Source: Rhodospirillales bacterium
GTDB taxonomy: Bacteria; Pseudomonadota; Alphaproteobacteria; Rhodospirillales; Defluviicoccaceae
Assembly: GCA_016712375.1 (NCBI GenBank)
Contig: JADJRE010000043.1
Span: forward strand, 124,001 to 188,000
Length of the DNA stretch: 64,000 bases
Reading direction: 5' to 3'
The number at the start of each line of letters is the position of its first letter. Position 1 is the first letter of the stretch. Shown here piece by piece: positions 55,277 through 63,989 of the stretch. Made by a program: the position numbers and the translations under genes. The notes below the pieces were generated by a model, which saw nothing but the letters and a program-made list of their open reading frames with translations, was not told where the DNA came from and made no database searches.

Positions 55277-56734
55277 CTATCGCGTTTGATAGAGGCTGAC
55301 CCGGCCGATCCGCGGCTCTCTTGCAGGTTCGATTGCTTCGAGACTCGCTGCTTCCGGCGCCTCCTCCTCCGTCGGCGGCAACTCCTGCTCGAAAAGCACT
55401 TCGAGATCGACCTGCGGCGATTCAGCCGCCACGTTGCCCGCCCGTGCCAGCGCTTCGGTGACATCGAAGGCGCTGTTGCCGCCGCCTGCCTGATCACCCA
55501 AATCGCCGCGGCCGAACGAGCCGAACGCCGAGAGATAGCCCGTATGCACAGGCTCGCCGCCGGGTGACCTCACCAGCACGCGGTAGATGGTGCCGACGCC
55601 AAGCCCGGTGACATTCTCGATGTTCAGATAGGTGCGAGGCGGGGGCCCAACGCTTTCGAGTAGATCGCGCGCGCCAAGCGTCGCAGCATCGATGCGCACC
55701 GTGGTGCGTGCACTACCGGATACCAGGCTGATGCCGGTTGTGCTTGCCCCGATCAGTTCGGGCTCGCCCGATCCTTCCGCCGCCATTGCCGTCTCGATTG
55801 CCTCCAGTGCGATGGCCGCCGGGGCCGCCGGCGCCTGGTCGTCGTATTCGTAACCGTGCAGCACCGTGCGCGTGTCAAGCACGTCGCTCGAGGTGAAGGT
55901 CCATTGCATTCCGCTGGCATCGTAGAGAGAGAAGGCGACATTATTAAGCCACATCGGCGTATTCGGATTGCCGGCTGCAGCAGGCTGCTCTACCCACACC
56001 TGCCAGAGCCGATCGACATTGGCGTGGTGCAGCCAGAAGATTGGATCCAGCCCGGCCGTGTTGGGATCGCCCATCAGTCCGCCGATGGCGTCATGAACGA
56101 GGTTGTGCGGCTGACTCTCAAGTTCACCGTTGGCAAAGCCTGATGCTGCGCCAAAGTGTACGGATCCTGTCTCCGGCCCTCCGAACCCTGGCGGAACCCC
56201 CGTGCGTCCGCTCGTGAACCTGGGAGTCGACAGTGCCGGACCGGTATCGACGATTCCTGCCGGGATCTGGTAATTGAAATCGTTGTCGAAATTCGGCCGC
56301 CGCGGTGACCAGAGCGGATTGTTACTCCCGTCCGGACGGCGGCGCCCGGTAAACCCGCGCGGCATCCTGCGCGCATTGGCACTGCCATCGCTATAGTTCC
56401 AGTAGGGCAACGCCCACTCGCCGGGCCCGCCCAGGGCCTCGACGATGCTCGCGACAATTGCCTCGAAGGCGGCGAGATAACCCCGGTGCCATGGCAGGAA
56501 GAACCACGTTTGGTGCTGGCACCGTTCCCAATCCGGAAAATTCGGTCTTGGTGGACTTACCAACGATGGCCACGGCGCCCTGTTCTGACTGTAGCCATGC
56601 ACCGCTCCCTGGAAAGCCCAGCTCGTCGGATCCTGGAACGGCCGCCGGCGCATCTCTGCAACCGCCCTGGCGTACCATTCGAGTTCCGGACTTGGGTTAC
56701 TAAGCTGCCATACGCTCCGCCGAACACGAGGCAT
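55277..56734 (-). CDS. Tyrosinase-family copper oxidase
   Basis: 485 residues. Copper site A: AVHGYSQN, then CQHQTWFFLPWHRGYLAAFE. Copper site B: QPHNLVHDAIGGLM and GLDPIFWLHHANVDRLWQVW. These residues bind two coppers for o-hydroxylation of phenols or oxidation of catechols. The C-terminal 170 residues (beta-rich, GSARTTVRIDAATLGARDLL, then an acidic Glu/Pro/Ala tail) resemble the capping domain of latent tyrosinases. There is no signal peptide. The next gene, DUF2182, starts ten bases later on the same strand. Confidence 0.93.
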   Translation of the reverse strand: MPRVRRSVWQLSNPSPELEWYARAVAEMRRRPFQDPTSWAFQGAVHGYSQNRAPWPSLVSPPRPNFPDWERCQHQTWFFLPWHRGYLAAFEAIVASIVEALGGPGEWALPYWNYSDGSANARRMPRGFTGRRRPDGSNNPLWSPRRPNFDNDFNYQIPAGIVDTGPALSTPRFTSGRTGVPPGFGGPETGSVHFGAASGFANGELESQPHNLVHDAIGGLMGDPNTAGLDPIFWLHHANVDRLWQVWVEQPAAAGNPNTPMWLNNVAFSLYDASGMQWTFTSSDVLDTRTVLHGYEYDDQAPAAPAAIALEAIETAMAAEGSGEPELIGASTTGISLVSGSARTTVRIDAATLGARDLLESVGPPPRTYLNIENVTGLGVGTIYRVLVRSPGGEPVHTGYLSAFGSFGRGDLGDQAGGGNSAFDVTEALARAGNVAAESPQVDLEVLFEQELPPTEEEAPEAASLEAIEPAREPRIGRVSLYQTR

Positions 56735-57420
56735 TTCCTTCCCCCTTTGGTCATCTTAGACCAAACTTGATGGTTCCACGAGCAGCTATGCTATGCAATC
56801 CAGAACTCAAATGATCGGCGAGAGGCGGTGGTTCTATTAATTGGTAGCGGCTTCCTTGACTTGAGTAGAAGCTCCCATGATCCAGTCCGCTCAGCGCCGA
56901 GAACTGGGTCGGTGCTCGCGTCGCTGGTCGAACCTGCAAGTAGCCAAGTAGCACGATGTGAAGCCGAAAGCCTGGCTCACCGACGTGTTGACTGGTCGGT
57001 GGCTGGCCGAACAGACGCCTCGCCGAACTTCACCCCCTGGGCCTGGCAGGCCGCCCAAGACCCGTCGACCGCGCCGCCGTGTAAACGACGACGCCTTGTT
57101 CAACCAGACGCTCGAACCGGACCGCGCCCGTGAGCCGAAGGAGCAGATGCTTGCCGCCGGCCTGCCGGTGTGACCAGCGGCCACGAAACCGGTTTTCCTG
57201 CCCGTCAACCCGCAAGCCCCAGTTGCAATCAGCGCGCGCACGGCGCCGATGTTTGCGATCCCGTTTGTAATCAGCGTGCGCCCAGTTGCAGCGAGCCTGG
57301 GCCGGAACCGGAAAGCCAGTTGCAATCAACGTGTGCACGCGGCGCCGATATTTGCGATCCCGGCCGCGGATGATCGCAGGTCACTACACCTACGCACCAA
57401 GCACGGGATTGCTCCGTCCG
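56735..57420. other. Intergenic, 690 bases with imperfect direct repeats
   Basis: No gene is recognised. A 44-base unit beginning CCAGTTGCAATCA and ending TTTGCGATCCC occurs at 57219-57262 and again at 57316-57360 with a few substitutions. A partial third piece lies between them in changed order (57264-57293). Frames covering the area have no motifs. Confidence 0.5.
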
Positions 57421-58770
57421 TTACGCCAGTGCGGGCTGGAGCGGCCAAGCGAAGTCATTAGGGAGATTGGCGCTGACGACTAGCTCATCGGTCAGCTTCT
57501 TATGCAGGCGTGCCCACTCCTGCTTAGTGTCGCGTATCGGCGTGCCGTGCAGCAAATTGGTCATCTGGCCCAGGTCGTTTTTGATATTGTAAAGCTCATA
57601 CTCAAGCCCGGATCCGTCAAGGCCGAAGTAAACCGCATAGGTCCAGTCGCCCTCGCGGACCGCCCGGATGTGGCCGCCAGAAACGCTTGGTGGAAGGAAG
57701 AAAACATCGTCGTAGGAAAAGATCGTATGGTCCTTCACCGACTGCGACGGGTTTCGGATGACCGGAAAGACGCTCTTGCCGATACCGTAGGATTCTGGAT
57801 CGGGAATGCCGGCTAAATCCAAAATCGTCGGTAAGAGATCGCGGTGGTCATAGAAGGCGCTGGTCTCCAGTGGCTCGGGATAAAGCTTCGGATTGTGCAC
57901 GATCATCGGAACATGGATCATTTCCTCGTAGGCCGTGTAGGCCTTCTCGCGCATGCCATGCGATAGACCACCCTCACCGTGGTCTGCGAACCGCAGGATG
58001 ATGGTGTCGTTCGTGAGACCAGTTTCTTCGAGCGTGTCGAGCACCGTCATGATGGCTTGTCGACCACGGTGTGAAAGATAGGCGTAAAGTTGACGTAGTC
58101 CTCGCGAGCCTGGGCGCTGTTGAGCGGAGCTTGCGTGTCGTACGCGTCTCGCGCCAGCTTTTGGATTTTGGGCTTTGTTGACAGATCGTCGGCATAGTTG
58201 GGCGGCAGCTTGATGCCGAGATGTGCAAAGTCTTCGCGCCGGTATCCGGCCTGTTCCCAGGCACTTGGTTTCATCCATGAACCCGGATAGGCGCCGATGT
58301 CGTGAGGGTTGACCAGCGATACAAACAAGCAGAATGGCTTGCCGAGCTTGGGGGCCGGTTCTTCAAGAACTCAACGACGCTTTCGCCGCCGACGCCGGCA
58401 GTCTGACCGCGGTCGGATGGATTAGCGCCGCTGACGTAGCGCCCGTCGTTGTTGGATTTCGCGCCGCCGAGCGTCCGAAGTCCGTCGAATTTGCCGAACT
58501 GAGTCCCTTGGAATTCCTGGATCGCATTGCCTGCATCCGGCGGGTTCCAGCCAGACCATCCCCAGTTCTTTTCCATGACCTCGATATCAGCCGGGCCCCA
58601 AGTCTTCACCGCCATTGCCCATCGCCGCGTTAGAGGCGAAGCTCAGATGCCATTTGCCTTTCCAGACCACCTCGTAGCCGGCTTTCCCCTTGAGCAGCGA
58701 GGCGATGTTCGGCTGCCGGTCCTTGTGCGGCAGGCCCGGCCACAGAAAGGTCTGGGTTACGCGGTTCATG
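57421..58770 (-). pseudogene. Sulfatase (arylsulfatase family), truncated with multiple frameshifts
   Basis: Pieces in order from 58770: GLPHKDRQPNIASLLKGKAG with YEVVWKGKWHLS, then PADIEVMEKNWGWSGWNPPD, then FVSLVNPHDIGAYPGSWMKP, then TNDTIILRFADHGEGGLSHG to the end LQPALA. These are sulfatase blocks including the GKWHL and DHGE metal and active-site regions. At least four shifts separate them. The N-terminus with the formylglycine motif CxPSR is missing at about 58790, where an IS630 fragment begins. Confidence 0.85.
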
Positions 58771-58872
58771 GGCGTTGCATTAACTGGTTTGGGCGGTAGC
58801 TAAGCAGGATTCCCTTGCACGATCCACATATGGCAGAATTTGGCGGAGGGGCCACTGGATTTTGGTGTTGTC

Positions 58873-59150
58873 ATGGCGGGTCGTCCTTGTGTGGTGGCGA
58901 CGGCGGAGCAGCGGGATTGCGCGCTCTGGCCGGCTCGTCGGATCGGGCCGAAGCGGATCGGGGGCGGGCCATCCTGCTGTCGCTGCAGGGTTGGTCGAGC
59001 GTTCGAATCGCCGAGGCGTTCTCGGTCGAGCCGGACAGCGTGCGCGACTGGCGCTGGACGTTCGGTCGCGAAGGGGTGGCGGGCCTGCGCGCCCGTAAGG
59101 CACCGGGGCCGGAGCCGGTGAAGGCGCGAGCGGCGCTGTCGGTTCATCGG
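58873..59150 (+). pseudogene. IS630-family transposase N-terminal fragment
   Basis: It starts MAGRPCVVATAEQRD; after a shift near 58920 it continues LRALAGSSDRAEADRGRAIL and GWSSVRIAEAFSVEPDSVRD, then KAPGPEPVKARAAL. This is the winged-helix part of an IS630 transposase different from the one at 5.6 kb. The catalytic domain is missing. Confidence 0.75.
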
Positions 59151-59175
59151 CTCAGCCGAGGTCACCGCTGAGGAT

Positions 59176-59646
59176 TCACTCGTCCGTGCCGCGCTTGGTG
59201 AGGGCAATGACCGAGTACTGCAGACAGGTCTTGGCCGTCTTGCCTGCCGACAGCCGCAGCGTGACGCCCTGCCGGAGACGGTGATCTGCCGGGCGCCGGT
59301 TTAGGCGATCTGGACCCGCAAGGTGAACGCGCCATCGGTCGATGCGGTCGAGGTTTATCGCTGCCGGGTTGGAGCACTCCACGAGGCGGGTGGCTGTTAG
59401 CGTGCGCGAGGGTTGTAGCTGTTGCCGCTGCGGACGGTCGGCGCCGGCGCTCGCAGCGAAACCGGGGTCAGGGATGTCGTTCGGGCTGTAGCTGCGCAGC
59501 GCCGTTCCATTGGCCGCGTGTTTCTCCCCCGGCAGCACCTGCAGCGGCAACAGCCGGGCGGCGCTGGTCTGGTCGACGTTTTTTACGTCGCCGCCAATTG
59601 AGGTGATCGTCACCGCGGTCGCGCCGTTGCCGGTGCTACCGAACAT
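59176..59646 (-). CDS. Hypothetical protein, probably frameshifted
   Basis: 156 codons. The N-terminal 70 residues (ATAVTITSIGGDVKNVDQTS and ARLLPLQVLPGEKHA) are convincing, Gly/Thr/Val-rich and beta-like, reminiscent of a virion decoration or structural protein. The C-terminal third in this frame is Arg-rich, with VTLRLSAGKTAKTCLQYSVI at its end. A shift in the middle is likely. No family is recognised. Confidence 0.4.
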   Translation of the reverse strand: MFGSTGNGATAVTITSIGGDVKNVDQTSAARLLPLQVLPGEKHAANGTALRSYSPNDIPDPGFAASAGADRPQRQQLQPSRTLTATRLVECSNPAAINLDRIDRWRVHLAGPDRLNRRPADHRLRQGVTLRLSAGKTAKTCLQYSVIALTKRGTDE

Positions 59647-59717
59647 TGCCAGCTACACGTCGATCAACTGTCGTAGGGTGTCGGGAATATCAGCCCAGCC
59701 GCCCCAGTTGGCCGGAG

Positions 59718-60038
59718 ATGGTGTCGATGCAACAGGACCTCGCCGACATGAGCGTCATCGATCTGGAGATGCTTCTCGTCGAGTGGAAGCGCTGGCGTGA
59801 CCGCGTCGTGACGGTGCAGACGATGCGGCGTCGTCGCGAGAGATTCGAGCAGGCTTCCGCGCATATCGCCGCGATCGAGCAAGAACTTGGGCTGCGCACT
59901 CCGGAGGTTCACGAGCGCTTGCTCCGGGAGGCCGCGAGCCGGGTGCACACGCTGGCGGCCGCGCCGACGGTCCCGCTCGATGCGTTCCGGGCGGCGCGAA
60001 AGGAGCGTGCCGCGATGCAACGTCGCAAGCCGCGCTGA
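59718..60038 (+). CDS. Hypothetical helical protein
   Basis: 106 residues from ATG 59718 (GGAGATGG context), rich in charged helices (DLEMLLVEWKRWRDRVVTVQ, RRRRERFEQASAHIAAIEQE). It divides the preceding minus-strand gene from the Fic-like gene; it is convergent with the latter, stops 42 bases apart. No family is recognised. Confidence 0.5.
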   Translation: MVSMQQDLADMSVIDLEMLLVEWKRWRDRVVTVQTMRRRRERFEQASAHIAAIEQELGLRTPEVHERLLREAASRVHTLAAAPTVPLDAFRAARKERAAMQRRKPR

Positions 60039-60079
60039 CGGCTTGTGCGAAGACCGCGAACGGCCGGCGCCGCAACAGG

Positions 60080-60808
60080 TCAGTATGCGGCCACCGCCGG
60101 ATTCATCAGAAAACCGGCATCCGCCTGCGCCTTGAGGAATTCGGCGAAGTGTTTCTTCAGCCCCGGCATCCGATAGATCATCGCGAGGGCGGTCCGCTTC
60201 GTCCGGGTAATCAGCGAAGAAGGATCGAAGTACTCTTTCGCGTTGTCGACGGTCAGGACGAACGGCGGCCGGCCTCCGCTCGCCAGAATCCAGCTCATGA
60301 TCAGCGCGCCGGTGCGGTGGTTGCCCTCGATGTAGAGCTGCGGTTCGCTCAGCACGCGCACGTAGACGCCCGCCGCCCGCTTCCACACCGACTCGTCCCG
60401 GTGCAGGCGGTACCACTCGACGATGTCGCGAATGCCGCCGGACTGGTCGTCGTAGAAGCGCTCCTCCGTAGCGCGCAGATGCTCCGCGTGGTCGGCACGG
60501 TCACGAGGCTCGGTGCCGCAAAGAACCCGCGCATTCAGTTCCAGGAGGTGCTTGAGGTTACCCATCGCCAAGAGGTCGGCGCCCGACGCCAGCGCCTCGT
60601 CGACGTAGCGGTAGCCGGCCATCATGTTGGCGACGACCTTGTCGTCGAGGCTGTCGCGCCGGCAATTCAGCAGCGTGTTGATCGTCGAAAACTGCCGCTG
60701 CACGCCGCGCAAAGCCGCTTCGATAGCATCCAGATCCAGTCGTGCGGCCGCGAAGGATGTGCTGTCCAAGGTCTCTCGCCACCAGAGAACCGCCACCGTG
60801 CAGTTCAC
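60080..60808 (-). CDS. Fic/Doc-like protein with altered catalytic motif
   Basis: 242 residues. The Fic core helix-loop is recognisable at QLYIEGNHRTGALIMSWILA, corresponding to HPFxxGNGRTxR. Here the catalytic His-Pro-Phe is Gln-Leu-Tyr and the Gly before Arg is His, so AMP transfer by the usual mechanism is not expected. Upstream helices (FYDDQSGGIRDIVEWYRLHR) fit the family. Start is GTG 60808 or a later codon. Fic proteins modify targets with AMP, phosphate or phosphocholine; this variant may be inactive, regulatory, or use another chemistry. Confidence 0.6.
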   Translation of the reverse strand: MNCTVAVLWWRETLDSTSFAAARLDLDAIEAALRGVQRQFSTINTLLNCRRDSLDDKVVANMMAGYRYVDEALASGADLLAMGNLKHLLELNARVLCGTEPRDRADHAEHLRATEERFYDDQSGGIRDIVEWYRLHRDESVWKRAAGVYVRVLSEPQLYIEGNHRTGALIMSWILASGGRPPFVLTVDNAKEYFDPSSLITRTKRTALAMIYRMPGLKKHFAEFLKAQADAGFLMNPAVAAY

Positions 60809-60924
60809 ATCGACATTAACGCAATGTTCCTCAAAAAGATCGTTACCGGAGACGGCGATTTATTGCGCATTAACCCTCCTCGCCGCGCTCTCGCGTCTCG
60901 AACGGCTGAAGATCCGGCCTGGAC

Positions 60925-61440
60925 TCATCGGATACCGGCCAGCGTCTCGCTTCCGCGGGCGCTCACGGACGCCGGCAGCGGGATGTAGCCGAGTTCGCCC
61001 GCGTACCGCTGCCCGTCGGTCAGTCCCCAGCCGACGAAGTCGCGTATCGCAGTGGCCTTGCCCGGATCGGCGTACTTGCCGTAGAGCAGCAGCCAACTGT
61101 AGGTGACGATCGGATAGGACAGATCGCCCACGGGGTCGGTGATCGACAGGCGAAGGTCGCCGCCGGTCGCCGTCACCTCGCTCAACGCCGTTTGCCCGCT
61201 GCCCTCGGAGGGAAGCACGAAGATCCCGGCCTTGTTCTGCAGCGCCGCCATCGGTAGGCCGAGCCGGCGGGCGAAGCCGTATTCGACGTACCCAATGGCG
61301 CCTTCGCCGATCTTGATCCGCGCTGCGACACCCTCGTTGCCGCGCACCAGCATGGCGCCGCCGGGCCAGGCGACCAGGGTGCCAAAGCCCAGTCCGGTGC
61401 TCTGCCAGGAGCTGCTGACGGCGTTCAGGTGGCGGGTGAA
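60925..61440 (-). pseudogene. pstS: PstS-like phosphate-binding protein, C-terminal part
   Basis: About 170 residues beginning FTRHLNAVSSSWQSTGLGFG and continuing WPGGAMLVRGNEGVAARIKI, GAIGYVEYGFARR, then YPIVTYSWLLLYGKYADPGK and ending SETLAGIR. This is the second half of a PstS-type periplasmic binding protein. The first half and signal peptide are missing. It fuses, out of frame, to the cut end of pstB near 61440. Confidence 0.85.
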
Positions 61441-62102
61441 CGCATGACGAGCGCGATCGTGTAGTCGTTCTTTAGCTCCAGCATCAGCTCCTCAATGCGC
61501 CGTGTGGCGATCGGATCCAGCGCCGAGCAGGGCTCGTCCATCAGCAGGACCGTCGGCTCGGTGGCGACGGCGCGGGCGATGCAGAGGCGCTGCTGCTGAC
61601 CGCCGGACAGCGAGAGGCCGCTGGCCTTCAGCTTGTCCTTCACCTCGTCCCACAGGGCGCCGCGGCGCAGCGCGTGCTCGACCTTCTCGTCGAGGTTGCC
61701 TTTGAAGCGGTTCAGCCGCAGCCCGAAGGCGACGTTGTCGTAGACGCTCATCGAGAACGGGTTCGGCTGCTGGAACACCATGCCGATGTAGCGGCGGACG
61801 ATCACCGGATCGACGTTGGCGGCATACACGTCCTGGCCCATGAAGTGGACCTGACCTTCCAGCCGGAAGCCGTTGATCATGTCGTTCATGCGGTTGAGGC
61901 TGCGCAGGACGGTGCTCTTGCCGCAGCCGGACGGCCCGATGAAGCCGGTGATCATGCCCTTGTAGATCGGCACGTCGCTGTCACGAACCGCCAGGAACGA
62001 TCCGTAGAAGATCTTCTTGAATTTCGAGTCGATCGCGAGTTCCGGGGCCGAACTGGCGCCAGGAGAGGCCCGCTCCGCTTTGGACGCCTGGATTGCTGTC
62101 AT
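61425..62102 (-). CDS. pstB: Phosphate ABC transporter ATPase PstB, C-terminus lost by deletion
   Basis: 225 codons. Walker A GPSGCGKSTVLRSLNR, Q-loop FQQPNPFSMSVYDN, signature LSLSGGQQQRLCIARA and Walker B VLLMDEPCSALDP are all present. The family continues after YTIVIVTHNMQQA for some 40 residues (H-loop His). Here the frame reads YTIALVMRSPAT and stops, because the sequence passes directly into a pstS gene. Loss of the H-loop His would abolish ATPase turnover. The gene is preceded by pstA with a 19-base gap. Confidence 0.9.
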   Translation of the reverse strand: MTAIQASKAERASPGASSAPELAIDSKFKKIFYGSFLAVRDSDVPIYKGMITGFIGPSGCGKSTVLRSLNRMNDMINGFRLEGQVHFMGQDVYAANVDPVIVRRYIGMVFQQPNPFSMSVYDNVAFGLRLNRFKGNLDEKVEHALRRGALWDEVKDKLKASGLSLSGGQQQRLCIARAVATEPTVLLMDEPCSALDPIATRRIEELMLELKNDYTIALVMRSPAT

Positions 62103-62121
62103 CGTCTTCGTCCCTTGTTTC

Positions 62122-63018
62122 CTAGAACTTCGATCGGCCGATGATGCGGCTCAGGATGTTGAAGACCAGCACGATGAGCACGAGGACCAGCGAAGCGGCC
62201 CATGCGAGTTCGATCTGATTGTCGAACGGCATGCTGGAGAAGTTGTAGATCAGAATGGATAGCGAAGCGGTCGGTTCGGTGGTGCTGTGCAGCCAGTAGT
62301 TGCTGAACAGCGCGGTGAACAGCAATGGCGCCGACTCACCCGAAACGCGGGCGATGCCCAGCATGACGCCGGTGAGGATGCCCGGCAGCCCGGTCGGCAG
62401 AACGATCTTCCAGATCATCTGTGTGCGGGTGCAGCCCATGCCCAGTGCCGCGTCTTTCATCTTGCGCGGTACCGTCTTCATCGCCTCTTCGGCGGTCAGC
62501 ACCAAGGTCGGCAGCATCAGCACCGCCAGCGAGATGCCGCCGGCGAGTGCCGAGTACGTCCCCATGGTCAACACCACCGCCGCGTAGATGAAGACGCCGG
62601 CGAGGATCGATGGGAAGCCGGTCAGCACCTTGCCGAGAAACCGCGTGACCGCCGCCAGCCGGCTGGTGGGTGCCAGTTCCGCGAGGTAGATCGCCGCGAG
62701 AATGCCGATGGGGATACTGATAAGCGCGGCTATGCCGACCATCACCAGCGTGCCGACGATGGCGTTGCCGAAGCCGCCGCCCAACTCGAAACCGGCCGGC
62801 GGCAGCTCGGTGAACAGATCCAGGCTGAAACGCGAGCCGCCCTTGATGATCAGCATGTAGAGCACGGAGATCAGCGGCACCGCGGCGATCAACGCCACGA
62901 TCCATGCGCCGACCGTCAGCAGCGTGCTGCGCAGCGCCCTCGGCTCGCCGATGGACCGCCGGAGGTCGTGGGTGTGCGCGCCGGCCTGCAAAGCAGGTGC
63001 AGTCGAAGTGTTCATCAT
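62122..63018 (-). CDS. pstA: Phosphate ABC transporter permease PstA
   Basis: 298 residues, six spans. The EAA loop is EEAMKTVPRKMKDAALGMGC, then TRTQMIWKIVLPTGLPGILT, coupling to PstB. Full length (ends RIIGRSKF). The start overlaps the pstC stop by four bases (ATGA), so the two permeases are co-translated. Confidence 0.95.
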   Translation of the reverse strand: MMNTSTAPALQAGAHTHDLRRSIGEPRALRSTLLTVGAWIVALIAAVPLISVLYMLIIKGGSRFSLDLFTELPPAGFELGGGFGNAIVGTLVMVGIAALISIPIGILAAIYLAELAPTSRLAAVTRFLGKVLTGFPSILAGVFIYAAVVLTMGTYSALAGGISLAVLMLPTLVLTAEEAMKTVPRKMKDAALGMGCTRTQMIWKIVLPTGLPGILTGVMLGIARVSGESAPLLFTALFSNYWLHSTTEPTASLSILIYNFSSMPFDNQIELAWAASLVLVLIVLVFNILSRIIGRSKF

Positions 63019-63989
63019 TTCCCCGCAAATTTCCGCTGGGTCATCGTCAGGATGCCGATGCCGACGACGTTTACGATCAGCGTGATCGCGAGCAGCACAA
63101 GCGCCGCGTACATCAACGCGTGCACCTCGACCTGCCCCGCCTCGGGGAAATGCGAGGCGAGCAACGAGGCCAGCGTGTTCGCCGGCGAGAACAGCGACAG
63201 GCTGATCTGGTTGGAGTTACCGATCAACATGGCGAGCGCCATCGTCTCGCCCAGCGCCCGGCCGAAGCCGAGCACCATGGCGCTAAAGATACCGCCCGAA
63301 GCCGTCGGCACCATCACCCGCAGGATGACCTCCCAGCGGGTGGCGCCCATGCCGTAGGCCGCCTCCTTGGTCCGGTAGGGGACCAGGCGAAAGGCATCCT
63401 GGGAGATCGCCGCCACAGTCGGCAGGATCATGATCGAAAGAACGAGCGTCGCCGGCAGAAGGCCGGGGCCACTGAGGGACGTGCTGAAGAACGGGATAAA
63501 GCCCACCGTCTGGTGCAACCAGTCGGCCAGCGGCCGGATTGCCGGGATGACGACGAAGATGCCCCAGAGACCGAACACCACGCTGGGGATGGCCGCGAGC
63601 ATGTCAATGACCGTGCGGAAAATGACCGCCAGGCGCGGGGGCAGGAAGTCCTGGGTCAGAAAAATCGCGACGGTGACACCGAAGAAACCGGCGATCATCA
63701 GCGCCAGCAGCGAACTGTACAGCGTTCCCCAGATCTCCGGAAGGATGCCGAACCGGTGCTGCTGCACATCCCATACTGAAGACGCGAGAAAGCCCAGGTG
63801 GTACTCGCGGATCGCCGGCATCGCCTGACCGCCGATTTCCCACAGGATGTAAGCGACGAGGACGATGATTACCGCCGCGCCGACCTGCGCCAGAAAGCGG
63901 AAACTCCGGTCGGCCAGAAACTCGGCGGACGACGGTGGCTGGGTGATGCCGGCGCCCCCGGCCACTTTGATGAAAGGATTCTCGGCCAT
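63015..63989 (-). CDS. pstC: Phosphate ABC transporter permease PstC
   Basis: 324 residues, six spans. The EAA loop is FRLVPYRTKEAAYGMGATRW, then EVILRVMVPTASGGIFSAM. GALGETMA-type motif appears as GRALGETMALAMLIGN. The start ATG 63989 lies 11 bases from the window edge side; the upstream promoter and any pstS are outside. First gene of the pstC-pstA-pstB series here. Confidence 0.95.
   Translation of the reverse strand: MAENPFIKVAGGAGITQPPSSAEFLADRSFRFLAQVGAAVIIVLVAYILWEIGGQAMPAIREYHLGFLASSVWDVQQHRFGILPEIWGTLYSSLLALMIAGFFGVTVAIFLTQDFLPPRLAVIFRTVIDMLAAIPSVVFGLWGIFVVIPAIRPLADWLHQTVGFIPFFSTSLSGPGLLPATLVLSIMILPTVAAISQDAFRLVPYRTKEAAYGMGATRWEVILRVMVPTASGGIFSAMVLGFGRALGETMALAMLIGNSNQISLSLFSPANTLASLLASHFPEAGQVEVHALMYAALVLLAITLIVNVVGIGILTMTQRKFAGK

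Noticed and set aside
57219..57360. CRISPR array at the 44-base repeats
   Set aside because: Only two diverged copies, no regular spacers and no cas genes.
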